Shown: positions 1 to 9,403, numbered from the stretch's first letter. The stretch is 64,000 bases of DNA from Pullichristensenella sp963930055 (GCA_963930055.1 CAWVKS010000003.1:1-64000); one strand, 5' to 3'. A program made the numbers and translations. Notes: generated by a model not told the origin, from the letters alone.

Positions 1-1342
1 ACAAAATCATGTTGTTGGAAAGGGCGTTTAAGCCGTAATACAATGCTTCGCCGCTTTGGAACAGCTCTTGCACCGTAAAGGGAACGAAAACGGCGGTGCT
101 GCTGGTCGTCAAGCCGCGCTGGATATGGATAAGGTTTTCCCCCAACGGGATAGAGGACATAAGCCCCTGTTCCTGCCGGTAGTCAAGGCGGGTCAAAATG
201 CAGTTGTATTTCTGTGCGATTGCCGCCGCCCCAAATACTTCGTTATCCAATTTCTGCTTGGTATCTGCAAGGTTTAAGACAAGCAGCGTGAGCAGAAACA
301 TTCTTTCGTTGCGGCTCTGCAAATCGCGGAGTAGGTTTTTTGCTTCCCCGCCGTAGGTGGCAAGGTCGGACGGAATAATATCCATGTCATAACCGCTGCG
401 GATTGCTTTCTTTTGTTCTTCAATCTTCATGCGGTCAAGGTCGGTGATCTTGCGCTTAATCGTCTTGATTGCTTCGTTGTGGTCGATACTCTGAATGTGC
501 AGATTGACGATAATCCCGTTTTCCGCGTCCATGAAGTCGGCAAGCATACGGTCGGAGAGTTCCGGCGCGACGATCTGCAAAAAGGAAACCGCACCAAACT
601 TGCCGCCCATTTGAAACATTCGCCCGTCGCCAAATCGGAAAGAGGACGGGGCGATAAAGTCCTTGACGGAAAGCCCGCTTGCGGGTAGCCATTCCCACGC
701 AAAGTTAAAGCGTTCCCCGTCCGGGTGAAAAATCCCATGCAGCACTTCAAGACGCTGTTTCCCGTCCAATACCCGCGCCGCCGCGCCGATCACCTTAAAA
801 TGGTTGAGGGTGTCCGTTTCAATGCGGGCAAGACGCGCCCGCGCCGATCTAATGTCCTTTGCTTCAACGGTAAAGGTGAGAAACTTGGTTTTGATAAGCC
901 CGTTGTTTCCGCGTTCAAGCTGCGTCCTAAGCATTTCGGTGTATTCTGCTCTGATACTGTCGAAGTCGTCATTCTGCGGTGCAATCGTGATACTGTTCTT
1001 AAAATCGTCCTTGTTCGCATGGCGGCTGATTAGGGAAAGCTGCACGCTGATAGAAGCGTCGAACGAGTTATACATATCGCAAAGGGCTTCAAAAATGGCG
1101 GTTTTGTCGTCCGGCTGCGCAAGCTGATAATTTATATCCTCAAACTCAATGCACTTGGAATACCGCCCGTTTGCAAGGCGGCAAATCCCGTCCTTATACA
1201 TTCGCTCAAACGGTATGCTGTCCTGCGCCGTATGGGGCTTCCCGTCGCCCTTTGCCTGTCGGATAAGGGTATCTATCTGTTTTCTTTCCTGTCGGGAAAG
1301 TTTACGCTTTTCGTTTTGGGTGTTTTTCTTTTCCTTTGACAA
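1..1342 (-). CDS. VirB4-like conjugal transfer ATPase, CD1110 family (3' end outside window)
   Basis: This is the ATPase that powers a Gram-positive type IV secretion channel at the inner face of the membrane. About 447 N-terminal codons are visible, ending in the family's YYGLNALSNN segment, which normally sits just before the Walker A loop, so the nucleotide-binding half lies left of the window. I place the start at a TTG at 1342 because AAGGAGGT lies 8 nt upstream. The start overlaps the end of the PrgI gene by about 40 bp, suggesting translational coupling. The family assignment rests on the sequence and on the VirB6-PrgI-VirB4 gene order. I see no frameshift in the visible part. Confidence 0.88.
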   Translation of the reverse strand, partial: MSKEKKNTQNEKRKLSRQERKQIDTLIRQAKGDGKPHTAQDSIPFERMYKDGICRLANGRYSKCIEFEDINYQLAQPDDKTAIFEALCDMYNSFDASISVQLSLISRHANKDDFKNSITIAPQNDDFDSIRAEYTEMLRTQLERGNNGLIKTKFLTFTVEAKDIRSARARLARIETDTLNHFKVIGAAARVLDGKQRLEVLHGIFHPDGERFNFAWEWLPASGLSVKDFIAPSSFRFGDGRMFQMGGKFGAVSFLQIVAPELSDRMLADFMDAENGIIVNLHIQSIDHNEAIKTIKRKITDLDRMKIEEQKKAIRSGYDMDIIPSDLATYGGEAKNLLRDLQSRNERMFLLTLLVLNLADTKQKLDNEVFGAAAIAQKYNCILTRLDYRQEQGLMSSIPLGENLIHIQRGLTTSSTAVFVPFTVQELFQSGEALYYGLNALSNNMIL

Positions 1343-1694
1343 TCGCCCGTACCTCCTTATCTAATTGCTCTTGCCGCGCAAGGGCGGCATAAAAATTGTT
1401 GGTCTGATAAGGTCGCTCTTTGGGGCGAAGAAACTTCACTTCCACAAATTGCCGAATAATCACTTCCAGCGGTTGCCCGTTTTTCTCGTACATGGCAAGC
1501 AAAAACATAGGCAGCATGGCAAGCACCATGCACAATGCCGCTGCGCTCGTTCCAACGCTGCCTTTTACCAAAAAGAACAGCGGCAGTCCGATTGCCACCG
1601 CCGCGCTGAAACAAATTAGCTGTCGTTTCGTAAGGTTGAACATTACCTTGCTTTTGATTTTTGTTAAGTCCTTTGGGACGGTTACATACGCCAT
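1302..1694 (-). CDS. PrgI family conjugal transfer protein
   Basis: A small membrane protein of about 130 residues of the PrgI family, which accompanies VirB4 ATPases in Gram-positive conjugation systems and is thought to belong to the membrane channel (VirB3-like). It starts MAYVTVPKDL. Two hydrophobic segments at roughly residues 22-40 and 45-65 precede a charged, basic C-terminus. The start at 1694 is chosen because GGAGG lies 6 nt upstream; the longer reading frame to 1745 has no such site. It overlaps the start of virB4 downstream and begins 2 bp beyond the stop of the radical SAM gene, so all three are probably co-transcribed. Confidence 0.88.
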   Translation of the reverse strand: MAYVTVPKDLTKIKSKVMFNLTKRQLICFSAAVAIGLPLFFLVKGSVGTSAAALCMVLAMLPMFLLAMYEKNGQPLEVIIRQFVEVKFLRPKERPYQTNNFYAALARQEQLDKEVRAIVKGKEKHPKRKA

Positions 1695-1695
1695 T

Positions 1696-2592
1696 TCATA
1701 CCTCCTTTCTGCCCGGAATGTAATCTTCAAAGCGGGGAACAGCATAGAAAAGCCGCTTGTTGTTTACCCATCGTTGCAAATGGCGGGTAACAGGCGGGGC
1801 GGTTGGACGCTCGTAAATCATCACATACGGGTCAAAGCCCATAGCCCGCAAGGTGTTCACGCGGTATAAATCCTGTTCGTGAGTGCTGCCGTAGTTGGTA
1901 AGAACATACACGCGCCGCTGGCGGCTGCTTTTAATGGCTGTCAAATCCAAAAAACGTTGGAAATACCCGGTCAAGTCCTCGTCGGGATTATCCCATGCAA
2001 AATGTACCGCTTTTATCCGTACCCGATTTAACAGGCTGACATTATCCCTGTTCACAAGGCGAATATCCAGCCCTTGCGAAAAATCCACCCATGCGCGGCT
2101 TCGTATAAGCTGCTCAATGAGATTTTCATGGTCGGGACAGGCAAGCAGATTAGCGTCCATGATTTTTATTTCCGGCTGCCATTTCCAAAACTCGGACAAA
2201 TCCGCAACCTTAACGCTTTTGCGCCCCTCTTTACCGCTGACAATGCAAAACCCGCAATTTCTCGGACAACCCCGGCTTAAAAAGCCGTAGGCAATCCCGA
2301 AAAACTGCGGGTAGATAGAATAATCCGGGTAACTGTGTTCCACTTCCGGCGGCAAGCGGTTTTTCGTGTCGTAGCCCGTACCGCCGAAAATAACCTGTTC
2401 CGCGTTGGTAACGGTTATCGTGTCTTTGGAATAGGTGTCCGTAAAGACGCGGCTTTTATATACAAGGTCGTACCGCCCCTTTGCGTTCCACCATTCCACC
2501 GTATGCCCCTTTGCTTTATGATACGCGGATAGCTTCATCAAGCAGAGGTTGGGGAAATTATGGCTGTCAACGTCGATTAAGCCGATTTTCAA
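1696..2592 (-). CDS. Radical SAM protein inside the conjugation operon
   Basis: A protein of about 298 residues with the radical SAM cluster motif CPRNCGFC (Cys at about 109, 113 and 116, spacing CX3CX2C), which binds a 4Fe-4S cluster and cleaves S-adenosylmethionine. The N-terminal 70 residues begin KIGLIDVDSHNFPN, resembling the Rossmann-like or B12-binding front part of B12-type radical SAM proteins, but I see no clear DxHxxG B12 motif. The start is taken as the TTG at 2592, with AGGGGG about 10 nt upstream overlapping the end of virB6. It lies between virB6 and prgI with tight spacing, so it travels with the transfer genes. Its substrate is unknown; it may modify a transfer component or be cargo. 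Confidence 0.75.
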   Translation of the reverse strand: MKIGLIDVDSHNFPNLCLMKLSAYHKAKGHTVEWWNAKGRYDLVYKSRVFTDTYSKDTITVTNAEQVIFGGTGYDTKNRLPPEVEHSYPDYSIYPQFFGIAYGFLSRGCPRNCGFCIVSGKEGRKSVKVADLSEFWKWQPEIKIMDANLLACPDHENLIEQLIRSRAWVDFSQGLDIRLVNRDNVSLLNRVRIKAVHFAWDNPDEDLTGYFQRFLDLTAIKSSRQRRVYVLTNYGSTHEQDLYRVNTLRAMGFDPYVMIYERPTAPPVTRHLQRWVNNKRLFYAVPRFEDYIPGRKEV

Positions 2593-2608
2593 ATCATAAC
2601 TCACCCCC

Positions 2609-3472
2609 TTAATGTGCCGAAAAGACGCTCTTTGCAAGGCTCCCCGTTTTGAAAAGGGTAAAGCACAAGAGGACGGTATAGCCCATGCAAGCCCAGATCG
2701 CGCCGGAAATGTCGTCGGTTGCTGCGATTGTCTGTATCAAGACCGCATAAATGCCCACGCACACCAAAATCAAAAACGCCTGAAAACCAAGCGCAAGCAA
2801 AGATTTTAAGTAATTCTGTCCCATGCTGCCCCATTCGTGATTTACCATTGTTGCCATAGGGATAGGGGCAACGCTCGTTACAAGATATATTTCAATCATG
2901 CGCCCATACACCACAAGCATAATGCAGATTGACAGGGCTTTCATGGTAAGCCCTACAAAGAGGGATTGAAACCATAACCCCAAAAGACCGCCCACGCTCA
3001 TAGCGTCGAGTTTTGCTTCAATGTCGGTAATGACGGTGGTAACGTCTATGCTTGTATCGGATATGATAACCCCCGCGCTCTGATTGACGACGCTCTGCGT
3101 AACGTCGAAAACTCCCATGACGATGTTCCAAGTGTTTGTTACCAGCAGCACCGCAACAAAGGTCTTAAAAATCCATTTGAAGAAAATCCAAGTGTCGAGA
3201 TCGTGCAGATTGTTTTTTTCAATTACAATCTGGATTAGTTCGTAGCACATGACAAAGGTAATGATAACGCCCGCAATCGGTACAATGACATTTTCCGAAA
3301 GGCTGCGTATCATGTTGAATATGCCCGCGTTCCACCCGGCGGGGGTCGTGCCGACTTGCGTTGCGATTTCTCCAACCTCTGTATTTACGCTGTCAAACAA
3401 GCCGGAGAGGTTCGATAAAATCCCGTCTGTCAAAATGCCACGAAACCAATCTTCAATCATCTGCCATATCAA
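2609..3472 (-). CDS. VirB6/TrbL-like conjugal transfer membrane protein, CD1112 family
   Basis: A 287-residue polytopic membrane protein with about six hydrophobic segments (roughly residues 58-82, 98-118, 160-185, 185-205, 225-250 and 255-275). It begins MIWQMIEDWFRGILTDGI, a typical opening of the CD1112 family, and should form the inner-membrane part of the mating channel. It sits between the Maff2 gene and the radical SAM gene on the same strand. The ribosome binding site GGAGGG lies just upstream of the ATG at 3472. The gene is intact and of normal length for the family. Confidence 0.88.
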   Translation of the reverse strand: MIWQMIEDWFRGILTDGILSNLSGLFDSVNTEVGEIATQVGTTPAGWNAGIFNMIRSLSENVIVPIAGVIITFVMCYELIQIVIEKNNLHDLDTWIFFKWIFKTFVAVLLVTNTWNIVMGVFDVTQSVVNQSAGVIISDTSIDVTTVITDIEAKLDAMSVGGLLGLWFQSLFVGLTMKALSICIMLVVYGRMIEIYLVTSVAPIPMATMVNHEWGSMGQNYLKSLLALGFQAFLILVCVGIYAVLIQTIAATDDISGAIWACMGYTVLLCFTLFKTGSLAKSVFSAH

Positions 3473-3542
3473 AAGTTAATCCCTCCTTTCCCGCGCCCTC
3501 CCGTTTCCGAGAGGGCGCGGCGGGTGGTATTTGTTTTAGGCA

Positions 3543-3758
3543 TTATCCAAAAAGTTTGGAAAGAAGCGGAACAAGGGTGCCGCCGATCAAAGCGACGCCG
3601 CCGCCCGCCATGAGCTGCTTCATGCCCTGGCTTTTGGCTCCGGGATTGTCGTTGCCGTAACCCTCCATTAAGTTAATGGCACCCCAAATGCCAAGACCTG
3701 CGCCAAGCGCGATAACCAAAGTCTGCAATACACCAACTGCGCTGTTAAAGAAATCCAT
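3543..3758 (-). CDS. Maff2 family mobile element protein
   Basis: A 71-residue hydrophobic protein with two membrane segments (about residues 8-30 and 48-68) separated by a short polar loop (EGYGNDNPGAKSQG). It matches the Maff2 family found beside virB6 in clostridial conjugative elements; its size and topology are VirB2-like, so a pilin-like or channel role is plausible but unproven. The start at 3758 (MDFFNSAVGV) is preferred over the upstream in-frame ATG because GAGG lies a few bases upstream. It lies between virD4 and virB6 in the same operon. Confidence 0.85.
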   Translation of the reverse strand: MDFFNSAVGVLQTLVIALGAGLGIWGAINLMEGYGNDNPGAKSQGMKQLMAGGGVALIGGTLVPLLSKLFG

Positions 3759-3822
3759 ATAAACCTCGCTTTCTGCCGTTGTGCGGCTCAAAAAATGTTA
3801 TGGAAAATGAAAAATGCCGCCG

Positions 3823-5607
3823 TTATTCTTCGGCGGCTGCGTCCTCGTCGGACAAATCTATTTCGTATATGTCAAAGGCTTCATCGGGCTTTACGATTGC
3901 CGGACGGGTAGACATATACCGTTCCACGTCAAAAGCGTTTCTTTTGTCGAAGTCGGAAAGGTATTTGTAGTTCGGGTGTTTCGTGATGTCGTATTTGTCG
4001 CTTAAAAAGGGACGCACACCGCGTAGCTGCAAAATACATTTCCCACCGTCCATAACTGCTATTTCGTCCTGTGTCATCAGCTCCTTTCCTAATTTTTGAT
4101 AATTCAGTCCATGAGAAACCTGCGTGCCGCGATTTTCGGAAGTGTTGAAACTGTCGATTGTTTCCCGTCCCAAGTTATCCGAAATCTCTTTTGCATTTTT
4201 CCCACGTCCTCCCAAAAACAAGGTGCTGTCGGCATTATCAAGTATGATTTCTGCCGCGTCCCTGTAAATGGCTTTTAGCTGGCTCTGCGATTGCAGAATG
4301 ATAGAAGCGGACATTTCCCTACTGCGGATTGTAGCAATCAATTTATCGAAGCGGGGTATCTGTCCGATGTTCGCAAACTCGTCAAGCAAAAAGCGGACGT
4401 GAACAGGCAATTTGCCGTTGTATTCGTCGTCTGCTTTATCACAAAGCAAGTTGAAAAGCTGTGATTGCAAAATAGCGATAACAAAATTAAAAGTGTCGTC
4501 GGTATCGCTCATTATGAGGAAAAGCGCGGTTTTCCGGTCGCCCAATGTGTCAAGTTCCAATTCATCATAGGACATGAGTTCCCGGAGTTCCTCTATATCA
4601 AAAGGGGCAAGCCGCGCACCGCAAGAAATAAGGATTGACTTTGCCGTTTTGCCCGCCGCCAATTTGTATTTTTTATATTGCTTTACCGCGAAATGGTCGG
4701 GGCTGCGTTCTTCCAAATCGGCAAAGAGCAGATCAACGGGGCTTTGGTATTCCTCGTCGTCCTCGCGTGCTTCGCTTGCATTGATAAGTTCAAGCAGCGT
4801 TGTAAAGTTCATTTCCTCGGCGGGGGCTTCATACCAAATGTAGCCGATCAACGCGCAATATAGTAACCTCTCGGCTTTCACCCAAAAATCTTCCGCGCTC
4901 TTTTCTCCCTCGCCTTTGGTATTGACGATAAGGGTATTGACAACCTTTAACACGTCCTTTTCGCTGCGGATATAGACAAAGGGGTTATAGTGCATACTTT
5001 TCCGAAAGTTTATCGTGTTCAGTACCTTAATGCGGTAGCCTGCCCGTTGCAGCAGCTTTCCGCACTCGATTAGGACGGTGCCTTTCGGGTCGGTCAAGAC
5101 GTAGGAAGAATGAAGCTGCATTAAATTAGGCTTTACGAAAAACCTTGTCTTGCCGCTGCCGCTGCCGCCGATCACCACGACGTTTTTATTTCTCGCGTAT
5201 TTCGGCTGCTTCGGGCGGCTGTTCATGGTAAGGCGTTCGGTCTGCGTCAAAATGATGTTGTTCTGAAAATCCGGGTCGATATAGGGCTTTATATCTTCGG
5301 CGTTGCCCCAACGTGCGCTGCCGTATTCTGCGCCCTTGCGGTATTTGCGGGCATTTTTCCCTTTGAAATAGACAATCAGACGGATAACCACCGCGCCCAC
5401 AATGCCAATAAGCAAATCCAACGGGTGAACGCTCGGCAAGGCATTTGAAAACGCTTCGGAAAATCCCTGTGTGATATTGAGTATCTTTTCGGAAATATCC
5501 GCGCCGGGGGCAAGCCGCACCGCCTGTCCCACCTTATCAAAGAGATAGACAAAGAACACATACGGGATATTCGGGATTATCAGCTTTTTGTAGTTTATCT
5601 GCTTCAT
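3823..5607 (-). CDS. VirD4-like type IV coupling protein, CD1115 family
   Basis: A 594-residue coupling ATPase that brings the relaxase-DNA complex to the type IV secretion channel. There are N-terminal membrane segments (about residues 10-25 and 62-82), a Walker A loop GGSGSGKT at 147-154, and a Walker B-like strand ending LLDEFANIG near residue 390, followed by the conserved RFDKLIATIRSR segment of TraG/VirD4 proteins. The C-terminus is acidic. The ATG overlaps the stop of the PcfB gene by 4 bp (ATGA), indicating coupled translation. Length and motifs indicate an intact gene. Confidence 0.92.
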   Translation of the reverse strand: MKQINYKKLIIPNIPYVFFVYLFDKVGQAVRLAPGADISEKILNITQGFSEAFSNALPSVHPLDLLIGIVGAVVIRLIVYFKGKNARKYRKGAEYGSARWGNAEDIKPYIDPDFQNNIILTQTERLTMNSRPKQPKYARNKNVVVIGGSGSGKTRFFVKPNLMQLHSSYVLTDPKGTVLIECGKLLQRAGYRIKVLNTINFRKSMHYNPFVYIRSEKDVLKVVNTLIVNTKGEGEKSAEDFWVKAERLLYCALIGYIWYEAPAEEMNFTTLLELINASEAREDDEEYQSPVDLLFADLEERSPDHFAVKQYKKYKLAAGKTAKSILISCGARLAPFDIEELRELMSYDELELDTLGDRKTALFLIMSDTDDTFNFVIAILQSQLFNLLCDKADDEYNGKLPVHVRFLLDEFANIGQIPRFDKLIATIRSREMSASIILQSQSQLKAIYRDAAEIILDNADSTLFLGGRGKNAKEISDNLGRETIDSFNTSENRGTQVSHGLNYQKLGKELMTQDEIAVMDGGKCILQLRGVRPFLSDKYDITKHPNYKYLSDFDKRNAFDVERYMSTRPAIVKPDEAFDIYEIDLSDEDAAAEE

Positions 5608-6077
5608 ATCTCGCGCCCCCTGTCTATTTTCTTTACCTTGTCGCGGGCGGCGTTAAGCTGCTTCGCCTTGTCCTTTGCTGCGGCAAGGGCTTTGCGGATA
5701 GAGGGCTTTTTATCCCTGTTCAGCTTCTTTGCGGAAAACTCTTGAAACGCTGCGGTCATAACGTCCGCGTCCCTGCCTTTGAAAAACACAAGGTAACGGG
5801 TCTGTTCGCCCTTAACCTTTTTCAGCGAAAAATCTATGTTGTATTTCTTCGCGGTACTCTCAAAGGCTTTGATATTGCTGTCGGTGATCTCGATGTTGGA
5901 AACCCCCGCATTTTGCTTCATAAGCTGCCGCATGGTCTGTTTCCCATGCGGTGCTTTGCTTTTCTGCTCCAAAAACTTCTTGATTGCTTTCTGTAACGCC
6001 TGTTCGGTAAGCCTTGCCGCGCCTTTTCCCACGTTGACGGATAGGGCAATCGTTTTTTGGGTTACTTCCTCCTGCAA
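5604..6077 (-). CDS. PcfB family conjugation accessory protein
   Basis: A 157-residue basic, mostly helical protein that begins MQEEVTQKTIALSVNVGKGA, characteristic of the PcfB family. PcfB of plasmid pCF10 works next to the coupling protein PcfC, so this is probably a relaxosome or coupling accessory factor. The gene overlaps virD4 by 4 bp, consistent with that pairing. The C-terminal third is Lys-rich (KALAAAKDKAKQLNAARDK) and could bind nucleic acid; that is inferred from composition only. Confidence 0.85.
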   Translation of the reverse strand: MQEEVTQKTIALSVNVGKGAARLTEQALQKAIKKFLEQKSKAPHGKQTMRQLMKQNAGVSNIEITDSNIKAFESTAKKYNIDFSLKKVKGEQTRYLVFFKGRDADVMTAAFQEFSAKKLNRDKKPSIRKALAAAKDKAKQLNAARDKVKKIDRGREI

Positions 6078-6113
6078 GGTATCAACTCCTTTCCCGGTAA
6101 ACTGCGGCTATGC

Positions 6114-7058
6114 TCATTTGCTGCCGTAAAAGTCGTGATTGACAAGGGCGGTATAGTAGCTGTCAATGGTACTCGGCGCGTTGAACAGCACCGCTTTTAG
6201 ATACTGCTTGATGTTGCGGATTTTGGTTGTGTTCTCCCTCATGCAGTCCAAAACAAACTCAACGTGGCTGCTGTTCAGCTTCATAAACTTTGATTTGACA
6301 AGTTCGGCGGGGTAGTCGTCCCCGGCGATACGGATTGTCTTTCGGGCTGTGCAGACGGTTTCCAGCATGATTTCTACAATCTCGTCCAAACGGTCTTTAT
6401 CCATTTTGGGGTCTTGAATGAGAATGTCATAGTCGATGTTTTCTTTGATGATTTCCCGATAAATCTCTATTGCACTGTTTGTTTTCGCTTCCGTTCTTTT
6501 CCTTTCCGGCGGCGCAGCCGCTTCGTCCTGCTCATAAGGCAAGGGATTTAGGGAATGGAAAGGAATGGAATGGGTACTTGATAGATCAGTAATTGATTGT
6601 TCTTTACTTGATATATCTTTATTTAATTGCGTTGGATTTTCCAACGTAGGTTTTTCCTGCGTAGGTTTTTCCAACGTTGGATTATCCAATGTTGGATTTT
6701 CCAATGTAGGTAAATCCAATATAGGCGGCTGTCCGCCGCTGGTAGCTGCTTCCGGCTCTCGCGGCTGCGGCTGCTCGTATATGACGTAATCTGCGCCCCG
6801 CAAGCGTCCCTTTTCGTCGCGCTCCCGGCTGCGCACGATATATCCGGCTTTTTCGAGTTCCTTTACCGCTTCGCGGATTGCGTCGATCTTCTCCCGGTTG
6901 ATATGGGATAAGCCCGCAAGGGTATAATCCCAATCTTCGGGCAGCGAAAGCATTTGCGACAACAAGCCCTTTGCCTTTAAGGACAATTCCTTGTTTCGCA
7001 AGTGGTGGTTGCTCATAACGGTATATCCCGTATTTCGCTCCACTCTGAAAACTGCCAT
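6114..7058 (-). CDS. Replication initiator-like HTH protein (DUF6017-type)
   Basis: A 314-residue protein with an N-terminal RepA/replisome-organizer-like winged helix (about residues 1-100; KAKGLLSQMLSLPEDWDYT is typical), a low-complexity linker, and a C-terminal conserved domain (about 190-314) usually called DUF6017 in these elements. The linker (about 115-145) contains six imperfect copies of a five-residue unit of the form (E/D)NPT(L/Q) or EKPTQ, encoded by similar 15-bp DNA units. Its likely role is replication or copy control of the excised element. It lies upstream of pcfB on the same strand. Confidence 0.78.
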   Translation of the reverse strand: MAVFRVERNTGYTVMSNHHLRNKELSLKAKGLLSQMLSLPEDWDYTLAGLSHINREKIDAIREAVKELEKAGYIVRSRERDEKGRLRGADYVIYEQPQPREPEAATSGGQPPILDLPTLENPTLDNPTLEKPTQEKPTLENPTQLNKDISSKEQSITDLSSTHSIPFHSLNPLPYEQDEAAAPPERKRTEAKTNSAIEIYREIIKENIDYDILIQDPKMDKDRLDEIVEIMLETVCTARKTIRIAGDDYPAELVKSKFMKLNSSHVEFVLDCMRENTTKIRNIKQYLKAVLFNAPSTIDSYYTALVNHDFYGSK

Positions 7059-7186
7059 ATTTCCTCACTTCCTCTCTTGGTATGCGTGGACAATTAGAAA
7101 GCCGTTTTCGGCTGTTTTGGTATTGCAATATGCCCTTTGCCGTTTTCGCGTCTGCAAAGCCGCATGGCACAAGGGCTTTTGCCCGT

Positions 7187-7405
7187 CTATTTGTCCATGC
7201 TGGCGTGCGTTTTCCGCGTCCTTTTGCCGGGGCAATAGGGACACTCTTTGAAAACGCAAAACTCATATTTCCATTGTGGGCGGTAGAAACGGCAAGTACC
7301 GCAATCTTCATCATCTCCGGCACAACCGGATTGATAGCGGTCAAATCCCGGCTTCTGCTGCATGATCAGTTCAAACGCCCGCTGCTTGCCCTTTGTGAAA
7401 TACAT
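7187..7405 (-). CDS. Small Cys-rich ICE protein
   Basis: A 72-residue protein starting MYFTKGKQRAFELIMQQ, with a cysteine cluster CGDD-type and then DCGTCRFYRP and CVFKECPYCPG (about six Cys in the middle third). This suggests a small metal-binding domain. An AGGAGG site 10 nt upstream supports the ATG at 7405. It is the first visible gene of the leftward ICE operon, just downstream of the hairpin at 7434-7481. I recognise the type as one carried beside RepA-like genes in clostridial ICEs, but no function is known to me. Confidence 0.6.
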   Translation of the reverse strand: MYFTKGKQRAFELIMQQKPGFDRYQSGCAGDDEDCGTCRFYRPQWKYEFCVFKECPYCPGKRTRKTHASMDK

Positions 7406-7433
7406 TCCGGCTGCGCCTCCTTTCCTGCGGGCA

Positions 7434-7481
7434 TAAAAAAACGGCGTTACTTTCTCCCCAAAAGGGGTTAAGGTAACGCCG
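7434..7481 (-). terminator. Hairpin with U-tract ahead of the ICE operon
   Basis: Reading leftward, a 9-bp stem (CGGCGTTAC with its complement) encloses an inner CCCC/GGGG hairpin and is followed by seven T residues. It sits only about 30 bp upstream of the first gene, so it either ends a gene removed by the recombinase junction or acts as a leader attenuator of the transfer operon. Confidence 0.8.
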
Positions 7482-7581
7482 CTTGTGTGCGTATTCAGTT
7501 TTTAACACATTCCCTGTCTATCCGCTGTCCGCAAAACCATTGATTTTATTAGCTTTTTGCCGCTATCGCTATCACACCTCA

Positions 7582-9030
7582 TTATTCGACCGTCCGGGGT
7601 TTAACCGGCTGGTGCAGGACGCGACGGACCGGAAAATCAATTTGGTCCTGACCAAAGACCTCAGTAGGCTCGGCCGTGATTACATCGAAGCGGGCAAATA
7701 TACCGACTTCATTTTTCCATCCCTCGGCTGCCGCTTCATTGCCCTGAACGACGGGGTAGACACCATCCGCAAGAACAATGAAATGCTGGTTATTCTGAAA
7801 AATGTCATGAATGACCTCTACGCGCGGGACACCAGCAACAAAATCAAGGCGGTGAAGCTATCCACCTTCAAGGCCGGGAAATATGTGGGCTGCTACGCTC
7901 CCCTCGGCTACCGGAAGAGCGCGGCGGACAAGCACATTCTGGAGATTGACCCGGTGACGGCTCCGGTAGTGCGGCACATCTTTGACCTGCGTTTGCAGGG
8001 CAACGGTTTCCGCAAAATTGCCCTGATTCTCAACGCAGAAAAAATCCCCGCGCCCAGAACCTTTTACTACATGGCGGAGGGGCGGGAGAACCATCGGGGC
8101 GAAACGCCGTTCTGGAACGATGTGACGGTGAAAACCATCCTCCGCAACGAGGTGTATCTCGGCCACATGGTACAGAACAAGACGGGTACGGTTTCCTACA
8201 AAAACCACAAGCAGGTCAGCAAACCGGAGAGCGAGTGGATCCGGGTGGAGAATACCCATGAGCCGCTGATTTCTCAGGAAGTGTGGGACGCGGTGCAGCG
8301 GATGGACAACCACCCCGCCAGAGGGCGCAGCGGGAAAATCGGCACCGTTTCTCTGTTCGGCGGTCTGCTCCGGTGTATGGATTGTGGTTCCTCCATGCGG
8401 TATATGCGGGATTACCGTAAAAAGGTGTCTGACAAGGAACCGGAGTACAAGGCGTATGTCTGCAACCGGTACGCTTCGGGCGGCAAAAATGCCTGTTCGT
8501 CCCACTACATCAACCAGAAGGTGTTGACACAAATCGTACTGACGGACATCCGCTGCAAGGCGATATGGGCGCAGAACAGCCGGGAAAAGCTGCGTGAAAA
8601 AATTCTCGCACAAAAGGAGTCTGCCGGACGGGAAAAACTCAAGACACTCCAAGCGGAACTGAGCGCCATCGAACGGCGGCTGCCGGAGCTTGACCGGCTG
8701 GTGCAGTCCGCCTACGAGGACAAGGTGCTGGGGAAAATCCCGGAGAATCTCTGTGTGCAGCTTCTCAATGGCTACGAGGCCGAGCGCAAGGCTAAGCAGG
8801 AGCGCCGCCGGGAGTTGACGGAGCAGCTTGCCGCCAGCCGCGAAAACGAGCAGTCCGTAGACGCATGGCTGGACATGGTGCAGGATTACTACGATTTGCA
8901 GGAGCTTGACCGCCCCACCCTCATGCGGCTCATCCAGAAAATTGAGATCAGCGAGAAATATACGGTGGACGACCATGAGGAACGGGACATCCACATCTAC
9001 TACAATTTCGTCGGTTACATCGAAGTTTGA
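7582..9030 (+). pseudogene. Large serine recombinase, N-terminally truncated
   Basis: Homology to Tn4451/TndX-type large serine recombinases starts abruptly at FDRPGFNRL (about 7582) and runs to a normal C-terminus (FVGYIEV). Present are the LSRLGRD segment of the catalytic domain, the recombinase domain, and a zinc-ribbon with CMDCGSS and a later CNRY/C pair, followed by a coiled coil. The first 50 or so residues, including the catalytic serine motif YxRxSxD, are missing. The frame stays open upstream to 7483, but that part (CAYSVFNTFPVYPLSAKP) is unrelated sequence and has no good ribosome binding site. The protein cannot be catalytically active. The junction near 7580 marks a deletion or a rearranged ICE end. 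Confidence 0.82.
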
Positions 9031-9055
9031 GCTTGTCATGCTTTATGCGAAGTGA

Positions 9056-9403
9056 ACTAACGAGTTTTTCGCCAAGGATACCAGCCGCAAAATCCGGGCG
9101 GTGAACAAGGCGAAGGGCGAGAGAGGCGTTCCGCTGACGGTTCATGTTCCGTTCGGGTATCGCAAGATGCGGTACCGCACCACCAGTGAAGATCGAGAAC
9201 CTGGAGCAGTTCATCCAGAGGGCACACAAATACGAGAATTTGGACGAACTTACGCCCTATGCACTGCGGGAACTTGTGAAGGCGATTTACATTGAAGCGC
9301 CGGACAGAAGCAGTGGCAAACGGCGGCAGAACATCCGCATCTCCTACGACCTTGTAGGCTTTATCCCGGCGGAAGAACTGCTGAAACAGGAAACGGCATG
9401 ACC
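9056..9403 (+). pseudogene. Second serine recombinase remnant (deleted and frameshifted)
   Basis: A short piece resembling the middle of a serine recombinase catalytic domain (FAKDTSRKIRAVNKAKGERG, then HVPFGYRK) runs into a different frame that encodes a recombinase C-terminus (IENLEQFIQRAHKYENLDEL ... RISYDLVGFIPAEELL). The central recombinase and zinc-ribbon parts are missing and there is no start. It lies directly behind the first truncated recombinase on the same strand, so two related recombinase genes decayed side by side. Confidence 0.75.
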
